Assembly: GCF_025137375.1 (NCBI RefSeq)
Contig: NZ_CP073720.1
Coordinates: 2,752,501 to 2,816,500 of the forward strand
Direction: 5' to 3'
Source: Dactylosporangium fulvum
GTDB lineage: Bacteria > Actinomycetota > Actinomycetes > Mycobacteriales > Micromonosporaceae
Length of the DNA: 64,000 bases
Under the pieces are notes generated by a model that made no database searches, was not told where the DNA came from, and saw only the letters and a list, made by a program, of their open reading frames with translations. Below, one piece after another: positions 34,605 through 43,188 of this stretch. A program made the translations under genes and the position numbers. Positions within the stretch are counted from its first letter, which is position 1, and each line of letters opens with the position of its first letter.

Positions 34605-34849
34605 GCGTACCTCCCGTTCAGAGCCGCGCCGGGACCGCTGCGGTCCGGTCGCCGGCCGGCGCTCGGATCAATCGCCGTACCGCATCAGGGTCGCCTGGTG
34701 GAGTACGGCCGGACGTCACCTGGCCGGAATGAACGGGCGGGCAGCGGCGCCCAGGCGCCGAACGCGAACGGCACGGCGCCGCGACGGGCGCCGGGAACCT
34801 GATGTCCGGCGGCCGGTGACCGGCGGCTTTCAGCGGCCGGTCACCGTTT
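34605..34849. other. 245-base upstream region of the repeat-protein operon
   Basis: No gene is supported. It should contain the promoter for the 34604 start on the minus strand. The part nearest 34850 holds the terminator of the tiny membrane protein and a direct repeat of TTTTCAGCGGCCGGT at about 34825-34863. Confidence 0.4.
34815..34845. terminator. stem-loop after the tiny membrane protein gene
   Basis: GGTGACCGGC (34815-34824) and GCCGGTCACC (34836-34845) form a perfect 10-base stem around an 11-base loop, just beyond the stop at 34850 on the minus strand. Confidence 0.7.
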
Positions 34850-34969
34850 TCAGCGGCCGGTGACGCTGAAAACGAATCCGATAATGAGCAGGATGCCGAG
34901 CACGCCGATCATGATCAGGGCACCCGATCCTGTGCTCTCCGGCTTCTCGCGTTCGCGGTCGGGCTGCAC
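34850..34969 (-). CDS. 39-residue single-helix membrane protein
   Basis: GTG 34969 after GAGGGG encodes a charged N-terminus (VQPDREREKPESTGSG) and a membrane helix (ALIMIGVLGILLIIGFVFSV), ending TGR. The start signal, helix and a following hairpin terminator support a real gene. Small proteins of this layout are common in actinomycetes and uncharacterised. Confidence 0.65.
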   Translation of the reverse strand: MQPDREREKPESTGSGALIMIGVLGILLIIGFVFSVTGR

Positions 34970-35074
34970 GGCGTCCCCTCGTTCCCAGGCGGTTCCGGGC
35001 TCACCGGCGATCTGCCGACACGGCCTCGGACGTGCTGGCTGCCGACCCTAGTGACCTGGCGGCCGTCCCGCAAG

Positions 35075-35102
35075 GATCTCCTACGGCCGATCGTAGGAGA
35101 TC
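35075..35102. terminator. stem-loop after the YibE/F gene
   Basis: GATCTCCTACG and CGTAGGAGATC form a perfect 11-base stem with a 6-base loop, 17 bases beyond the YibE/F stop on the minus strand. Confidence 0.8.
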
Positions 35103-35118
35103 TTCCGAAGGGTCTACC

Positions 35119-36549
35119 TCAGCGCCGATCGTCCGGATCGTCCCAGTCCCACTCGCCGCGGGGCGGGACCGCGGCGGCCGGCGGCCGGTCGCCGTCGTGG
35201 TACGGCACGGCTCGCCCGGCCGCGTCGTCCGCGAAGCGCCCGCCGGGCTCCGTGACCGCCGCCGGAGATCCGGCCGGCGCCGCCACCGACGGCACCGCGG
35301 CGGCGAGGCCCCGGCGGCGGCCGGCGGTGTACGCGGCGAGGGCGGTCGTGATCGGCACGGCGCTGATCAGCCCGATCGTGCCGACCACCGACCGGACGAT
35401 CTCCTGTGCCATGAGCTGGGAGGTGAGGACCTGCCCGACGGGCTGGCTGCCCGCGGCGAGCAGGAGCAGCAGCGGCAGCGACGCACCGGCGTACGCCAGC
35501 ACGATGGTGTTGACCACCGACGCGATGTGGGCGCGGCCGACCCGGATCGCCGAGCGGTAGAGCCCGCGGAACCCGAGAGCCGGGTTGGCCGCGGACAGTT
35601 CGGTGACGGTGAAGGCCTGCGTCACGGCGACGTCGTCGAGCACGCCCAGTGAGCCGATGAGGATCCCGGCGAGGAGCAGGCCGCGCATGTCGACCTGCTG
35701 GTACATGACGGTCAGGAACGCCGACTCCTCGCCGGCCACCCCGTTGAGGCTGGTCACGATCGTGGCGGCCTGGGAGAGCAGGCCGGTCAGGCAGAGGCTG
35801 GCCAGGGTACCTACGACGGCGATCGACGTGGCGGCGCTGAGCCCGTGGGTCAGGTACAGCACCGTGAGCATGATCGCGGCGGACCCGACCACCGCCACGA
35901 GCAGCGGCGGCCGACCGGCGAGGATGGCCGGGACGATGAAGTACAGCAGGATCCCGAACGTCACGGCGAGCCCGGCGAGCGCGCTCAGCCCGCGCCACCG
36001 CCCGAACGCGATGACCGCGGCCGCGAAGCACGCCCCGAGCACCCACAGTTGCACACCGCGCTGATGGTCGATGATCTGGTACTGCGCGGCGCCGCCGGCC
36101 GGGTCGCCGGGGACGGCGTCGGTGACGATCAGCACGACCCGGTCACCGGCGGTGACCCGGGGCGCACCCGGCCCGGCCGGGATCTCGGTGACGACGACCT
36201 GTCCGCGGCCCGCACCATCCGTGATCTCGACGTCCGCGGTGCCGCAGTCCACGGTGGTGCCGGGCGGTGCCGCCGGATCACCGGACGGGCACTGTGCGTG
36301 ATGAACCGCGCGCACCTTGCCGAACGCCTGCTGCTGGGCGCCGGACGTGTCGGCCGGCACGCCGCCGCGCGGCCACAGCAGCGCCATCGCCGTGACGACC
36401 AGCACGGCCGCCGGGACCAGCACCGCCGCGCTGATCCGGATCGCCCGCCGCGACAGGCCCGTCCAGCCGTGGCCGTGGCTGTGCCCGGGCCGGTGGCCGT
36501 CCAGGTCCGCCGAGGGGGCGTGCTGCTCGCCCGGTCCGGCCTGCGTCAC
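35119..36549 (-). CDS. YibE/F-family membrane protein
   Basis: A 476-residue protein. A His/Gly-rich cytoplasmic start (DGHRPGHSHGHGW) precedes the first helix. An exported beta-rich domain (FGKVRAVHHAQCPSG...VDCGTADVEI, with a Cys pair) is followed by about eight helices. GSLGVLDDVAVTQAFTVTELS is the family signature of YibE/F. The long Pro/Asp-rich tail is cytoplasmic. Function is unknown; Lactococcus YibE/F has been linked to growth under stress. GTG start after GAGGAGA. Confidence 0.88.
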   Translation of the reverse strand: MTQAGPGEQHAPSADLDGHRPGHSHGHGWTGLSRRAIRISAAVLVPAAVLVVTAMALLWPRGGVPADTSGAQQQAFGKVRAVHHAQCPSGDPAAPPGTTVDCGTADVEITDGAGRGQVVVTEIPAGPGAPRVTAGDRVVLIVTDAVPGDPAGGAAQYQIIDHQRGVQLWVLGACFAAAVIAFGRWRGLSALAGLAVTFGILLYFIVPAILAGRPPLLVAVVGSAAIMLTVLYLTHGLSAATSIAVVGTLASLCLTGLLSQAATIVTSLNGVAGEESAFLTVMYQQVDMRGLLLAGILIGSLGVLDDVAVTQAFTVTELSAANPALGFRGLYRSAIRVGRAHIASVVNTIVLAYAGASLPLLLLLAAGSQPVGQVLTSQLMAQEIVRSVVGTIGLISAVPITTALAAYTAGRRRGLAAAVPSVAAPAGSPAAVTEPGGRFADDAAGRAVPYHDGDRPPAAAVPPRGEWDWDDPDDRR

Positions 36550-36633
36550 GTCGTCTCCTCACCGTCGGTAGCGCGGTCCACCGTGGCTACTATGCACGAT
36601 CGGAGACGATGCGTCGTCCGGGCCGCGCCCGGC

Positions 36634-36647
36634 GCGCCACGTGGCGC
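36634..36647. terminator. palindrome after the beta-lactamase-fold gene
   Basis: GCGCCAC-GTGGCGC is a perfect 14-base palindrome within a longer GC-rich imperfect hairpin (about 36620-36655), starting some 10-25 bases beyond the stop of the beta-lactamase-fold gene (minus strand). Terminator role inferred. Confidence 0.45.
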
Positions 36648-36658
36648 CCGGCCCGTCG

Positions 36659-37387
36659 CTACCGGTCGACGAGGTCCCTGATGATCCGGCCGAGGGCCCG
36701 CATGGTGCGCAGCACCTCGCCCGTGCGGTCGCCGGCGTAGTTGGCGACGACCGCGTAGGCGACACCGTCCACCACCCCGGTGTCGGCCCGGACGCCGGTG
36801 TCGGTGCCGGTCTTGTTCCACAACCCGTCGTGGGCCAGCGGGTCGAGGTCGAACGCGGCGGCGACCATCGACAGGTCCGTGTTGTTCCGCAACCAGCCCA
36901 GCACGCGCGCGGCGCCCGCGTACTCACCGCGATGGATGCCGAGCATCAACCGGGACAGCTCCAAGGCGCTGCCGGACGACAGCCGCGGCGCGTCCGCCGG
37001 CGTGCGCACGTCGCGGACCCGGTCGTGCAGGGCGGTGTCGCGCAGGCCGAGCCGCGTGCCGAGCGTCTGGACCGCGTCGAGGCCGACGCGGTCCAGGAGC
37101 ACGTTGGTCGCCAGGTTGTCGCTGACCGCGCCGACCAGGACCGCGAGGTCCTCGACGCCGAGCGTGTCGACGGCCAGGTGCTGCCAGATCCCCGAGTCGG
37201 CCACGGGCGCCGTCCGCCGCAGCGGCTCGTCGGCCGCGAGGCTGCCGTCGTCGATGCGTCGCGCGACCTCGAGCAGCAGCAGGAGCTTCCCGACGCTGGC
37301 GGTGGACAGGACGCGCGCCGCGTCCTGCTCGTACAGCACGGCACCGCTGCGGCCCCGCACGCACACCGACCACAGGAGTTCGTCCAC
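36659..37387 (-). CDS. class A beta-lactamase-fold serine hydrolase, no signal peptide seen
   Basis: A 242-residue protein with all class A motifs: nucleophile STASVGKLLLL (SxxK), SDN in VSDNLATNVLLD, and the KTG triad in NKTGTDTG near residue 175. The region between SDN and KTG is short, and no ExxLN omega-loop with the deacylating Glu is obvious. Substrates may therefore be something other than beta-lactams, or the protein may bind rather than hydrolyse. The apparent start GTG 37387 gives no export signal; an upstream start would overlap the preceding stomatin-like gene. It follows that gene by 76 bases on the same strand. Confidence 0.75.
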   Translation of the reverse strand: MDELLWSVCVRGRSGAVLYEQDAARVLSTASVGKLLLLLEVARRIDDGSLAADEPLRRTAPVADSGIWQHLAVDTLGVEDLAVLVGAVSDNLATNVLLDRVGLDAVQTLGTRLGLRDTALHDRVRDVRTPADAPRLSSGSALELSRLMLGIHRGEYAGAARVLGWLRNNTDLSMVAAAFDLDPLAHDGLWNKTGTDTGVRADTGVVDGVAYAVVANYAGDRTGEVLRTMRALGRIIRDLVDR

Positions 37388-37463
37388 GCAGGGACTGTAG
37401 TTCGGGATGCCCGCCGACGTGACGTTCGTCCGGACCGCGGCCCACCCGGCGGCGACCCGGCCG

Positions 37464-38294
37464 TCACCGTAGCGCGCCCACGTCCACCCTCGGCAGCTCG
37501 GCGGTGTACTCCGACGGGGACGCCGGTGCGGCTTCGGTCTCCGGCTTCGGGACCTTCTCGTCCAGGAAGCGCAGCAGCTCGACGGGGAACGGCAGCACGA
37601 GGGTGGAGTTCTTCTCCGCGGCCACCTCGACCACCGTCTCGAGCAGGCGCAGCTGCAGAGCCGTCGGGGTCGACGCCATCGTCGAGGCCGCCTCGGCGAG
37701 CTTGTGCGACGCCTGGAGCTCGCCGTCGGCGGTGATGATGCGGGCGCGCCGCTCACGTTCCGCCTCGGCCTGGCGGGACATCGAGCGCTTCATCGACTCG
37801 GGCAGCGAGACGTCCTTGATCTCGACGCGGTCGATGTGGACGCCCCACTCGATCGCCGGACTGTCGATCATCACCTCGAGGCCCTGGTTGAGCCGCTCGC
37901 GGTTGGTCAGCAGTTCGTCCAGGTCGCTCTTGCCGATGATCGACCGCAGCGAGGTCTGCGCGACCTGGAGGACCGCGAACATGTAGTCCTGCACGTTGAC
38001 CGCCGCGCGGATCGGGTCGGTGACCCGGAAGTACACCACCGCGTCCACCTTGACGGTGACGTTGTCCCGGGTGATGCCGTCCTGTGCCGGTACCGGCATC
38101 GTGACGATCTGCAGGTTCACCCGCTGCATGCGGTCGAGCACCGGCACGATCATCGCCAGGCCCGGCCCACGGGTGTGGTCGCGCAGGCGCCCGCACCGGA
38201 AGACCAGCCCGCGCTCGTATTGCCGGACGATCCGCACGCTGCCCAGGAGGCCGGATACCACCAGGACGATCAGGACGATGAGCACGGGTTCCAT
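37464..38294 (-). CDS. SPFH/stomatin-like (slipin) membrane protein
   Basis: A 276-residue protein with an N-terminal membrane anchor (VLIVLIVLVVSGLLG) and a Band 7/SPFH domain: VRIVRQYERGLVFRCGRL, GPGLAMIVPVLDRMQRVNLQIVTMPVP, VDAVVYFRVTDP. A coiled helical part (RQAEAERERRARIITADGELQASHKLAEAA) and a cytoplasmic tail follow. Slipins form oligomeric assemblies in membrane microdomains, often with an NfeD protein; none is adjacent here. The ATG at 38294 gives the expected anchor. Confidence 0.92.
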   Translation of the reverse strand: MEPVLIVLIVLVVSGLLGSVRIVRQYERGLVFRCGRLRDHTRGPGLAMIVPVLDRMQRVNLQIVTMPVPAQDGITRDNVTVKVDAVVYFRVTDPIRAAVNVQDYMFAVLQVAQTSLRSIIGKSDLDELLTNRERLNQGLEVMIDSPAIEWGVHIDRVEIKDVSLPESMKRSMSRQAEAERERRARIITADGELQASHKLAEAASTMASTPTALQLRLLETVVEVAAEKNSTLVLPFPVELLRFLDEKVPKPETEAAPASPSEYTAELPRVDVGALR

Positions 38295-38394
38295 GACAAC
38301 CCCCGTACGGGAGTGTTCCTCCGCCAGCAAAATCCACGCTACTGCGGAACCGGCCCGGCGGGGGTGAGTGCCCGGGTGAGGCCGCCGATGCGGG

Positions 38395-39096
38395 TCAGAC
38401 CCAGATCGCGGCCGGCAGCGTGTCGCTGAACCGCTCCGGCGGGTCGGGGATCGGCGTGGCGTCACCCACCGCGACCCGCCCGGCCGACCAGGCGGCCACG
38501 GCCGCGTCGAGCATGTCGTCGACCCCGGCGGCGGCCCCCGCGGCGCCCAGGTCGCCGTCCAGCCGGATGCCCGCCCGGGCCAGGAGCGCGCGGCGCTGCT
38601 CCGCGCCGGCCCAGGTCTGTTTCGCGGTGGCGAGCGGCCGCCCGGCCAGCCGCGCGAACGACACCTCGGGATGGACCTCCACCACGCGCGGCACGGCGTC
38701 CGTCCCGGAGGAGCGGGCCCAGGTGTCCACCTCGAGGATCCGCTTCTTCAGGGCGAACGCCTGCGCGGAGACGCCGTCCCCGGCGAGGGCCCGGTTGGTT
38801 CCGCTCGCCGACGCGTGGTCGGGCATCGTCAGCGCCGCCCGGACGGGCGTGAGAAAGACCGAGTGCCGGCGCGGCCCGATCAGCCGCCGTGCCTCGACGT
38901 CGGCGGCCCGCCGCCCGGTGTCCGGCAGCCCGATCGGGATGTCGATCGCCACCACGGCCAGGTCGCCGTCGGCCCCGGCGGCCGCGACGAGGCCGGCGAC
39001 GGTGCGGGCGACATACGCCGCTGTGGCCCCGCCGCCCAGCGCGACACCCACCCATCCACCCCGGCAGGCGTCCACCCCGAGCACACGACCGGTCAT
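38395..39096 (-). CDS. DUF429 (RNase H-fold) protein
   Basis: A 233-residue protein with RVLGVDACRGGWVGVALGGG at the start and AIDIPIGLPDTG and SVFLTPVR after it, the acidic residues of an RNase H-like core. EVHPEVSFARLAG matches a conserved family motif. DUF429 proteins are predicted nucleases with no proven substrate. The ATG is 9 bases after the WS/DGAT stop, so co-transcription is likely. Confidence 0.85.
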   Translation of the reverse strand: MTGRVLGVDACRGGWVGVALGGGATAAYVARTVAGLVAAAGADGDLAVVAIDIPIGLPDTGRRAADVEARRLIGPRRHSVFLTPVRAALTMPDHASASGTNRALAGDGVSAQAFALKKRILEVDTWARSSGTDAVPRVVEVHPEVSFARLAGRPLATAKQTWAGAEQRRALLARAGIRLDGDLGAAGAAAGVDDMLDAAVAAWSAGRVAVGDATPIPDPPERFSDTLPAAIWV

Positions 39097-39105
39097 CCCG
39101 TCACA

Positions 39106-40446
39106 TTAGGCGGGACTGCCGCTCAGGGCCGCGAGGGCGGCCGGTATGCCGTCGGCGATGCGGTCGAGATCGGGCACGGCACGGTCGTCGGCGTGCAACC
39201 CGATATGGACCGACTCCCGGTAGGTCGACAGCGCGATGCCGAGCGCCTGCCCGTGGGCCAGGGGAGCGATCGGGTACACGTGCTGCAGTGGCGCGCCGGC
39301 GAGGGTCATCGGCCGCGCTGGGATCGGCACGTTCGTGATGGTCGTGTCGAACAGCAGCGGCCCGGCCCGGCGCAGGAGCGGGATGGTGAGGCGCTGTGCC
39401 GGGGCCGGCATCCGGTCGGCGAGGACCGGGAACGCGCCCGGCCCGCGGGAGAAGCCGGCGGCCTTGTTGCGGTCCATCGTGGTCCGCACGGTGCGCAGTG
39501 CGGTGACCGGGTCCGCCTGCTCGATCGGCAGGTCGCACAGATAGCCGGAGAGCACGTTGTGCCGCTTCGGCCCGGTGGTCCGGCTGCGCCGGCTGACGGG
39601 GATGAACGCCCGGATGCCGAGCCGCTCCGGGCACTGGTCGTTGGCGGTGAGCCAGCGCCGGAAGGCCCCGGTGACGACGGCCAGCAGGACGTCGTGCTCG
39701 GTGCCGCCGTGCAGCCGCCGCACCTGCCGCACGTCGCGGGTGTCGAGCCGGACGAGCACCAGCCGGCGTGATGTCGCAAAAGGACGGGCATGGTCGACCG
39801 CCGACGGCAGCAGCGCGGCGAGCCGTACGTGCGACAGCACGGACGTGGCGATGCCGACACTCCCGGCGACGGTTCCGGCGGCCTGGCCGAGCGTGCGGGC
39901 GAGCCGCACGGCACCGCCGGCCGCGCCGTTGAGCGCCGGAACACCGGCCGGAGCGGGTTCGGGTTGCGCGGGCCCGCCGTCCGTGCGGCCGTCCATGAGG
40001 CGGAGGCCGAGCTCGACCGTGCGCAACCCGTCCGCCATCGCATGGTGCAGCTTCACCAGCATGGCGAATCGGCCCTCGGGCAGGCCCGTCAGCAGGTGCA
40101 ACTGCCACAGCGGACGGTCGAGGTCGAGCGGCTCGGCCATCAGCTCGCCGGCGACCGCCGCCATCGCGGTGCCCCGCCGCAGGCGGTGGACGTGCAGGTG
40201 CCGGGACACCTCGAACGCGGGGTCCGGGGCCCAGGCCGCGCCGCCCGGCGGCAGCCACGTACTGCGGACCCGCTGCCGCAGCGCAGGGATCCGCGCGATG
40301 CGCTCGCCGAGCAGTGTCGCCAGCCGGCCGGGCGGCACCCGTTCCTGCGGGTGGAAGACGGCCAGGGCGCCCAGGTGCATGGGAGCACCCGGCGATTCCA
40401 GCCGAAGGAAGGCGGTATCGAGGGGGCCCAACCGCTCGTCATCCAC
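39106..40446 (-). CDS. wax ester synthase/diacylglycerol acyltransferase (WS/DGAT)
   Basis: A 446-residue acyltransferase that joins acyl-CoA to long-chain alcohols or diacylglycerol to give wax esters or triacylglycerol. The catalytic HHAMADG (HHxxxDG) is at residues ~131-137. LGPLDTAFLRLESPGAPMHLG is the conserved N-terminus, and the C-terminal TNVPIPARPMTLAGAPLQHVYP is typical. The start GTG 40446 follows GGAG at good spacing; a longer reading frame lacks support. Storage lipid formation is common in actinomycetes. Confidence 0.92.
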   Translation of the reverse strand: MDDERLGPLDTAFLRLESPGAPMHLGALAVFHPQERVPPGRLATLLGERIARIPALRQRVRSTWLPPGGAAWAPDPAFEVSRHLHVHRLRRGTAMAAVAGELMAEPLDLDRPLWQLHLLTGLPEGRFAMLVKLHHAMADGLRTVELGLRLMDGRTDGGPAQPEPAPAGVPALNGAAGGAVRLARTLGQAAGTVAGSVGIATSVLSHVRLAALLPSAVDHARPFATSRRLVLVRLDTRDVRQVRRLHGGTEHDVLLAVVTGAFRRWLTANDQCPERLGIRAFIPVSRRSRTTGPKRHNVLSGYLCDLPIEQADPVTALRTVRTTMDRNKAAGFSRGPGAFPVLADRMPAPAQRLTIPLLRRAGPLLFDTTITNVPIPARPMTLAGAPLQHVYPIAPLAHGQALGIALSTYRESVHIGLHADDRAVPDLDRIADGIPAALAALSGSPA

Positions 40447-40631
40447 TGGCAGCACTCCATGCGACGCTCGGTAGGGGGACGGCGCGCCGGGAACCTGCCC
40501 GATGCGTGCCGCACCTGAATGTCGCAAGTTCCACCGGCTCATTCGATGCAGGACCGCCAATGTCACCCTGCATCCGGCCCGAACCACCCAGGGTGAGCGA
40601 CGGGCGTCGGCGCGGTGGCTACGGTGAAACC

Positions 40632-41756
40632 GTGGGCGTACGGGACCGTCCGGTGACGGTGTTCCTCTGCGGCGACGTCATGACCGGTCGCGGCGTCGAC
40701 CAGATCCTGCCGCATCCCGGTGACCCGCGCCTGTGGGAGCAGTACACCGCCGACGCGCGGACCTACGTCGAGCTCGCGGAGCGGGTCAACGGCCCCGTTC
40801 CCCGACCCGTCGACCACGCCTGGCCCTGGGGCGATGCCCTGCGTGTCCTCGACGACGTCGCGCCCGACGCGCGGGTGATCAACCTGGAGACGAGCATCAC
40901 GCGCAGCGACGACGCCGCCCCCGGCAAGGCCGTGCACTACCGGATGGCTCCCGAGAACGTCCCGTGCCTGACCGCCGCCCGGCCCGACGTCTGCGTCCTG
41001 GCCAACAACCACGTGCTCGACTTCGGCCGCCGCGGGCTCGCCGACACGCTCGGCGCGCTGGCGGGCGCGGGGATCGCGACGGCGGGCGCGGGGAGCACCG
41101 CGGCCGCGGCCGGGCGGCCGGCCGCCGTCGGGGTCGGCGACGGCGGGCGTGCGCTCGTCCTGTCGTTCGGCGCGGAGTGCAGCGGCATCCCGCGGAGCTG
41201 GGCCGCGACCCGGGACGGGCCCGGCGTGGAACTGCTGCCCGACCTTTCCGTGGCGACCGCCGCCGCGGTCGGCGAGCGCGTGCGCCGGGTGAGGCGGCGG
41301 GGCGACGTCGTCGTGGCGTCCATCCACTGGGGCTCCAACTGGGGGTACGAGGTACCGCGCCGGCACGTCGCCTTCGCGCACCGGCTCGTCGACGCCGGCG
41401 TCGACATCGTGCACGGGCACTCCTCGCACCACCCCCGGCCGATCGAGGTGTACCGGGGCAGGCTCGTCCTCTACGGCTGCGGTGACACGGTCGACGACTA
41501 CGAGGGCATCACCGGCTACGAGGACTTCCGCGACGACCTGCGCCTGCTGTACTTCGCCACGGTGGAACCGGGCACCGGGCGGTTGGCCGGGCTGCGCATG
41601 GCCCCGCTGCAGGCCCGCCGGATGCGCCTGCACGACGCCTCGGCCGGGGACGCCGAACTCCTGCGCAGCGTCCTCGGCACGATCAGCCGCCGGTTCGGGA
41701 CGCGGGTCGACCTGCGCGACGACGGCATGCTCCACCTGCGGGTCGCCGGCGAGTGA
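40632..41756 (+). CDS. CapA-family (PGA synthesis-like) metallophosphatase-fold protein
   Basis: A 374-residue protein of the CapA/PgsA group: VFLCGDVMTGRGVDQI, VINLETSITRSDD, VCVLANNHVLDFGRRGL, VASIHWGSNWGYE, and HGHSSHHPRPIEVYRGRLVLYGCGD, the usual Asp/Asn/His set of a calcineurin-like fold. CapA proteins were named for poly-gamma-glutamate export, but most have unknown substrates. No signal peptide is visible. GTG 40632 is divergent from WS/DGAT across about 185 bases. Confidence 0.88.
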   Translation: MGVRDRPVTVFLCGDVMTGRGVDQILPHPGDPRLWEQYTADARTYVELAERVNGPVPRPVDHAWPWGDALRVLDDVAPDARVINLETSITRSDDAAPGKAVHYRMAPENVPCLTAARPDVCVLANNHVLDFGRRGLADTLGALAGAGIATAGAGSTAAAAGRPAAVGVGDGGRALVLSFGAECSGIPRSWAATRDGPGVELLPDLSVATAAAVGERVRRVRRRGDVVVASIHWGSNWGYEVPRRHVAFAHRLVDAGVDIVHGHSSHHPRPIEVYRGRLVLYGCGDTVDDYEGITGYEDFRDDLRLLYFATVEPGTGRLAGLRMAPLQARRMRLHDASAGDAELLRSVLGTISRRFGTRVDLRDDGMLHLRVAGE

Positions 41757-41872
41757 CCGTGAAGGTGGTTGCCGCACCGTCCGTCGGCGGCGGACGGGTA
41801 GGCCCCGCCTGCGGCGTCGTAGCGTTGCCAGAAGGTACCGCCACCCGGCCAGGGCGCCGGAAGGAGGGCATC

Positions 41873-42526
41873 ATGGTCTTCGACAAGGTGAAGGAGTCCG
41901 CCAAGCGCGGCCTGGAGCAGGGCCGGTCGCGCATCGAGGAGACGCGGGCGATCCGGCAGCGGAACAAGCTGCTGCAAGAGCTCGGCGAGGCGTACTACGC
42001 CGAACACAGCGGCAAGGCGGCACCCGAGGCCGTGGCAGGGAAGCTCGGGGCTCTCGACGAATACGAGCGGTCGCAGCGCGAACTGCAGGCGGGCCGGCTC
42101 GAGCGGGGCCGCCGGGCCCGGGACATCATGCACCCGGGCGCCGAGTGCGTCGGTGAGAACGAGAACATCACGAGCGCCGCGCGGAAGATGCGCGACCTCA
42201 ACGTGGGCTCGCTGCCCGTCTGCGGCGTGGAGGACCGGCTGCACGGCATCGTCACCGACCGCGACATCGTCGTGAAGAGCATCGCCGACGGCCGGGATCC
42301 CAACCAGGTCAAGGTGCGTGACCTCGCCCAGGGCTCGGTGGTGTGGGTGGACGGCGGCGCCGGGCTCGACGAGGTGCTGCGCCAGATGGAGGACCATCAG
42401 ATCAAGCGGCTGCCGGTCATCGAGAACCACCGGCTGGTCGGCATGATCAGCGAGCAGGACCTGGCACGCAACATCGACGAGCACCGGCTCGCCGAGTTCG
42501 TCGAGAAGGTGTACGCGACACCGTGA
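41873..42526 (+). CDS. CBS-domain protein with N-terminal coiled-coil
   Basis: A 217-residue protein. Residues 1-80 form a charged helix (KVKESAKRGLEQGRSRIEETRAIRQ). Two CBS domains follow: ARDIMHPGAECVGENENITSAARKM...LPVCGVEDRLHGIVTDRDIV and VRDLAQGSVVWVDGGAGLDEV...RLPVIENHRLVGMISEQDLA. Such pairs bind adenine nucleotides; in soil actinomycetes they often belong to stress-response regulons. AAGGAGG stands before the ATG. It overlaps the PEBP gene by 4 bases. Confidence 0.9.
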   Translation: MVFDKVKESAKRGLEQGRSRIEETRAIRQRNKLLQELGEAYYAEHSGKAAPEAVAGKLGALDEYERSQRELQAGRLERGRRARDIMHPGAECVGENENITSAARKMRDLNVGSLPVCGVEDRLHGIVTDRDIVVKSIADGRDPNQVKVRDLAQGSVVWVDGGAGLDEVLRQMEDHQIKRLPVIENHRLVGMISEQDLARNIDEHRLAEFVEKVYATP

Positions 42527-42972
42527 CGCTCACCGTCTCCAGCCCGGTCTTCGACGAGGCGGCGAAGATACCGCAGCGCTTCACCTGCGAGGGCGCCGAC
42601 GTCTCGCCGCCGCTCGGCATCGCCGGGCTGCCGGCCGGCACCGCGGAGATCGCGCTGCTCGTCGAGGATCCCGACGCCCCCGGCGGGACGTTCACCCACT
42701 GGGTCATGTGGGGCATCGGCCCCGACCGGGCGGGCATCGGGGAGGGTGAGGTGCCGCCGGGCGCCGCCCAGGGCCGCAACGACTTCGGCCGGGAGGCCTA
42801 CGGCGGGCCGTGCCCGCCGCGCGGCCGGTCCCACCGGTACACGTTCGAGGTGCTCGCCCTGGCCGAGCCGCTCGGCCTCGCCCCGGGCGCCTCGGCCGCC
42901 GACCTGCGGCGGGCCGCGGCGGGCAAGGTTCTCGACTCCGGCCGCCTCACCGGCCGGTACCAGCGCCACTGA
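42523..42972 (+). CDS. YbhB/YbcL-type PEBP (Raf kinase inhibitor-like) protein
   Basis: A 149-residue protein with the PEBP ligand-site motifs VEDPDAPGGTFTHWVMWGI and GGPCPPRGRSHRYTFEVLALAE. Bacterial PEBPs are small cytoplasmic proteins of unclear role. It begins with a GTG that overlaps the CBS gene stop (GTGA), so both are translated together. Confidence 0.93.
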   Translation: MTLTVSSPVFDEAAKIPQRFTCEGADVSPPLGIAGLPAGTAEIALLVEDPDAPGGTFTHWVMWGIGPDRAGIGEGEVPPGAAQGRNDFGREAYGGPCPPRGRSHRYTFEVLALAEPLGLAPGASAADLRRAAAGKVLDSGRLTGRYQRH

Positions 42973-43188
42973 CACCCGCGAGGGCAAGAGGCACGCCGGT
43001 GGCACGCGCCGCGGCGGCACCCGGCGGCAGCGGGTCGGGGGTTCGGCGGCTTCTCCGGCCGCAGCGCTGGGCCGCCGTCACCGCCTCCGCGGCGTCCGCT
43101 CCCGCCTACATCCCTTCGCTCGACGACCACAACCTGGCACTGGACCGCGGTAGTCCCGGGCCCGGCCGTTTCCGCGATAGGGTTCGGT
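42973..43188. other. 216-base gap with nothing coding
   Basis: No gene is supported. The right end carries GATAGGGT, a plausible -10 region for the aminotransferase gene. Confidence 0.4.

Noticed and set aside
34032..34802. Plus-strand frame across the repeat-protein gene (VFDALLAALLAAAHQ-type repeats)
   Set aside because: It also appears repetitive because the DNA is, but the minus frame has the better ribosome binding site (GGGAGG at 5 bases) and codon bias, and fits the operon direction.
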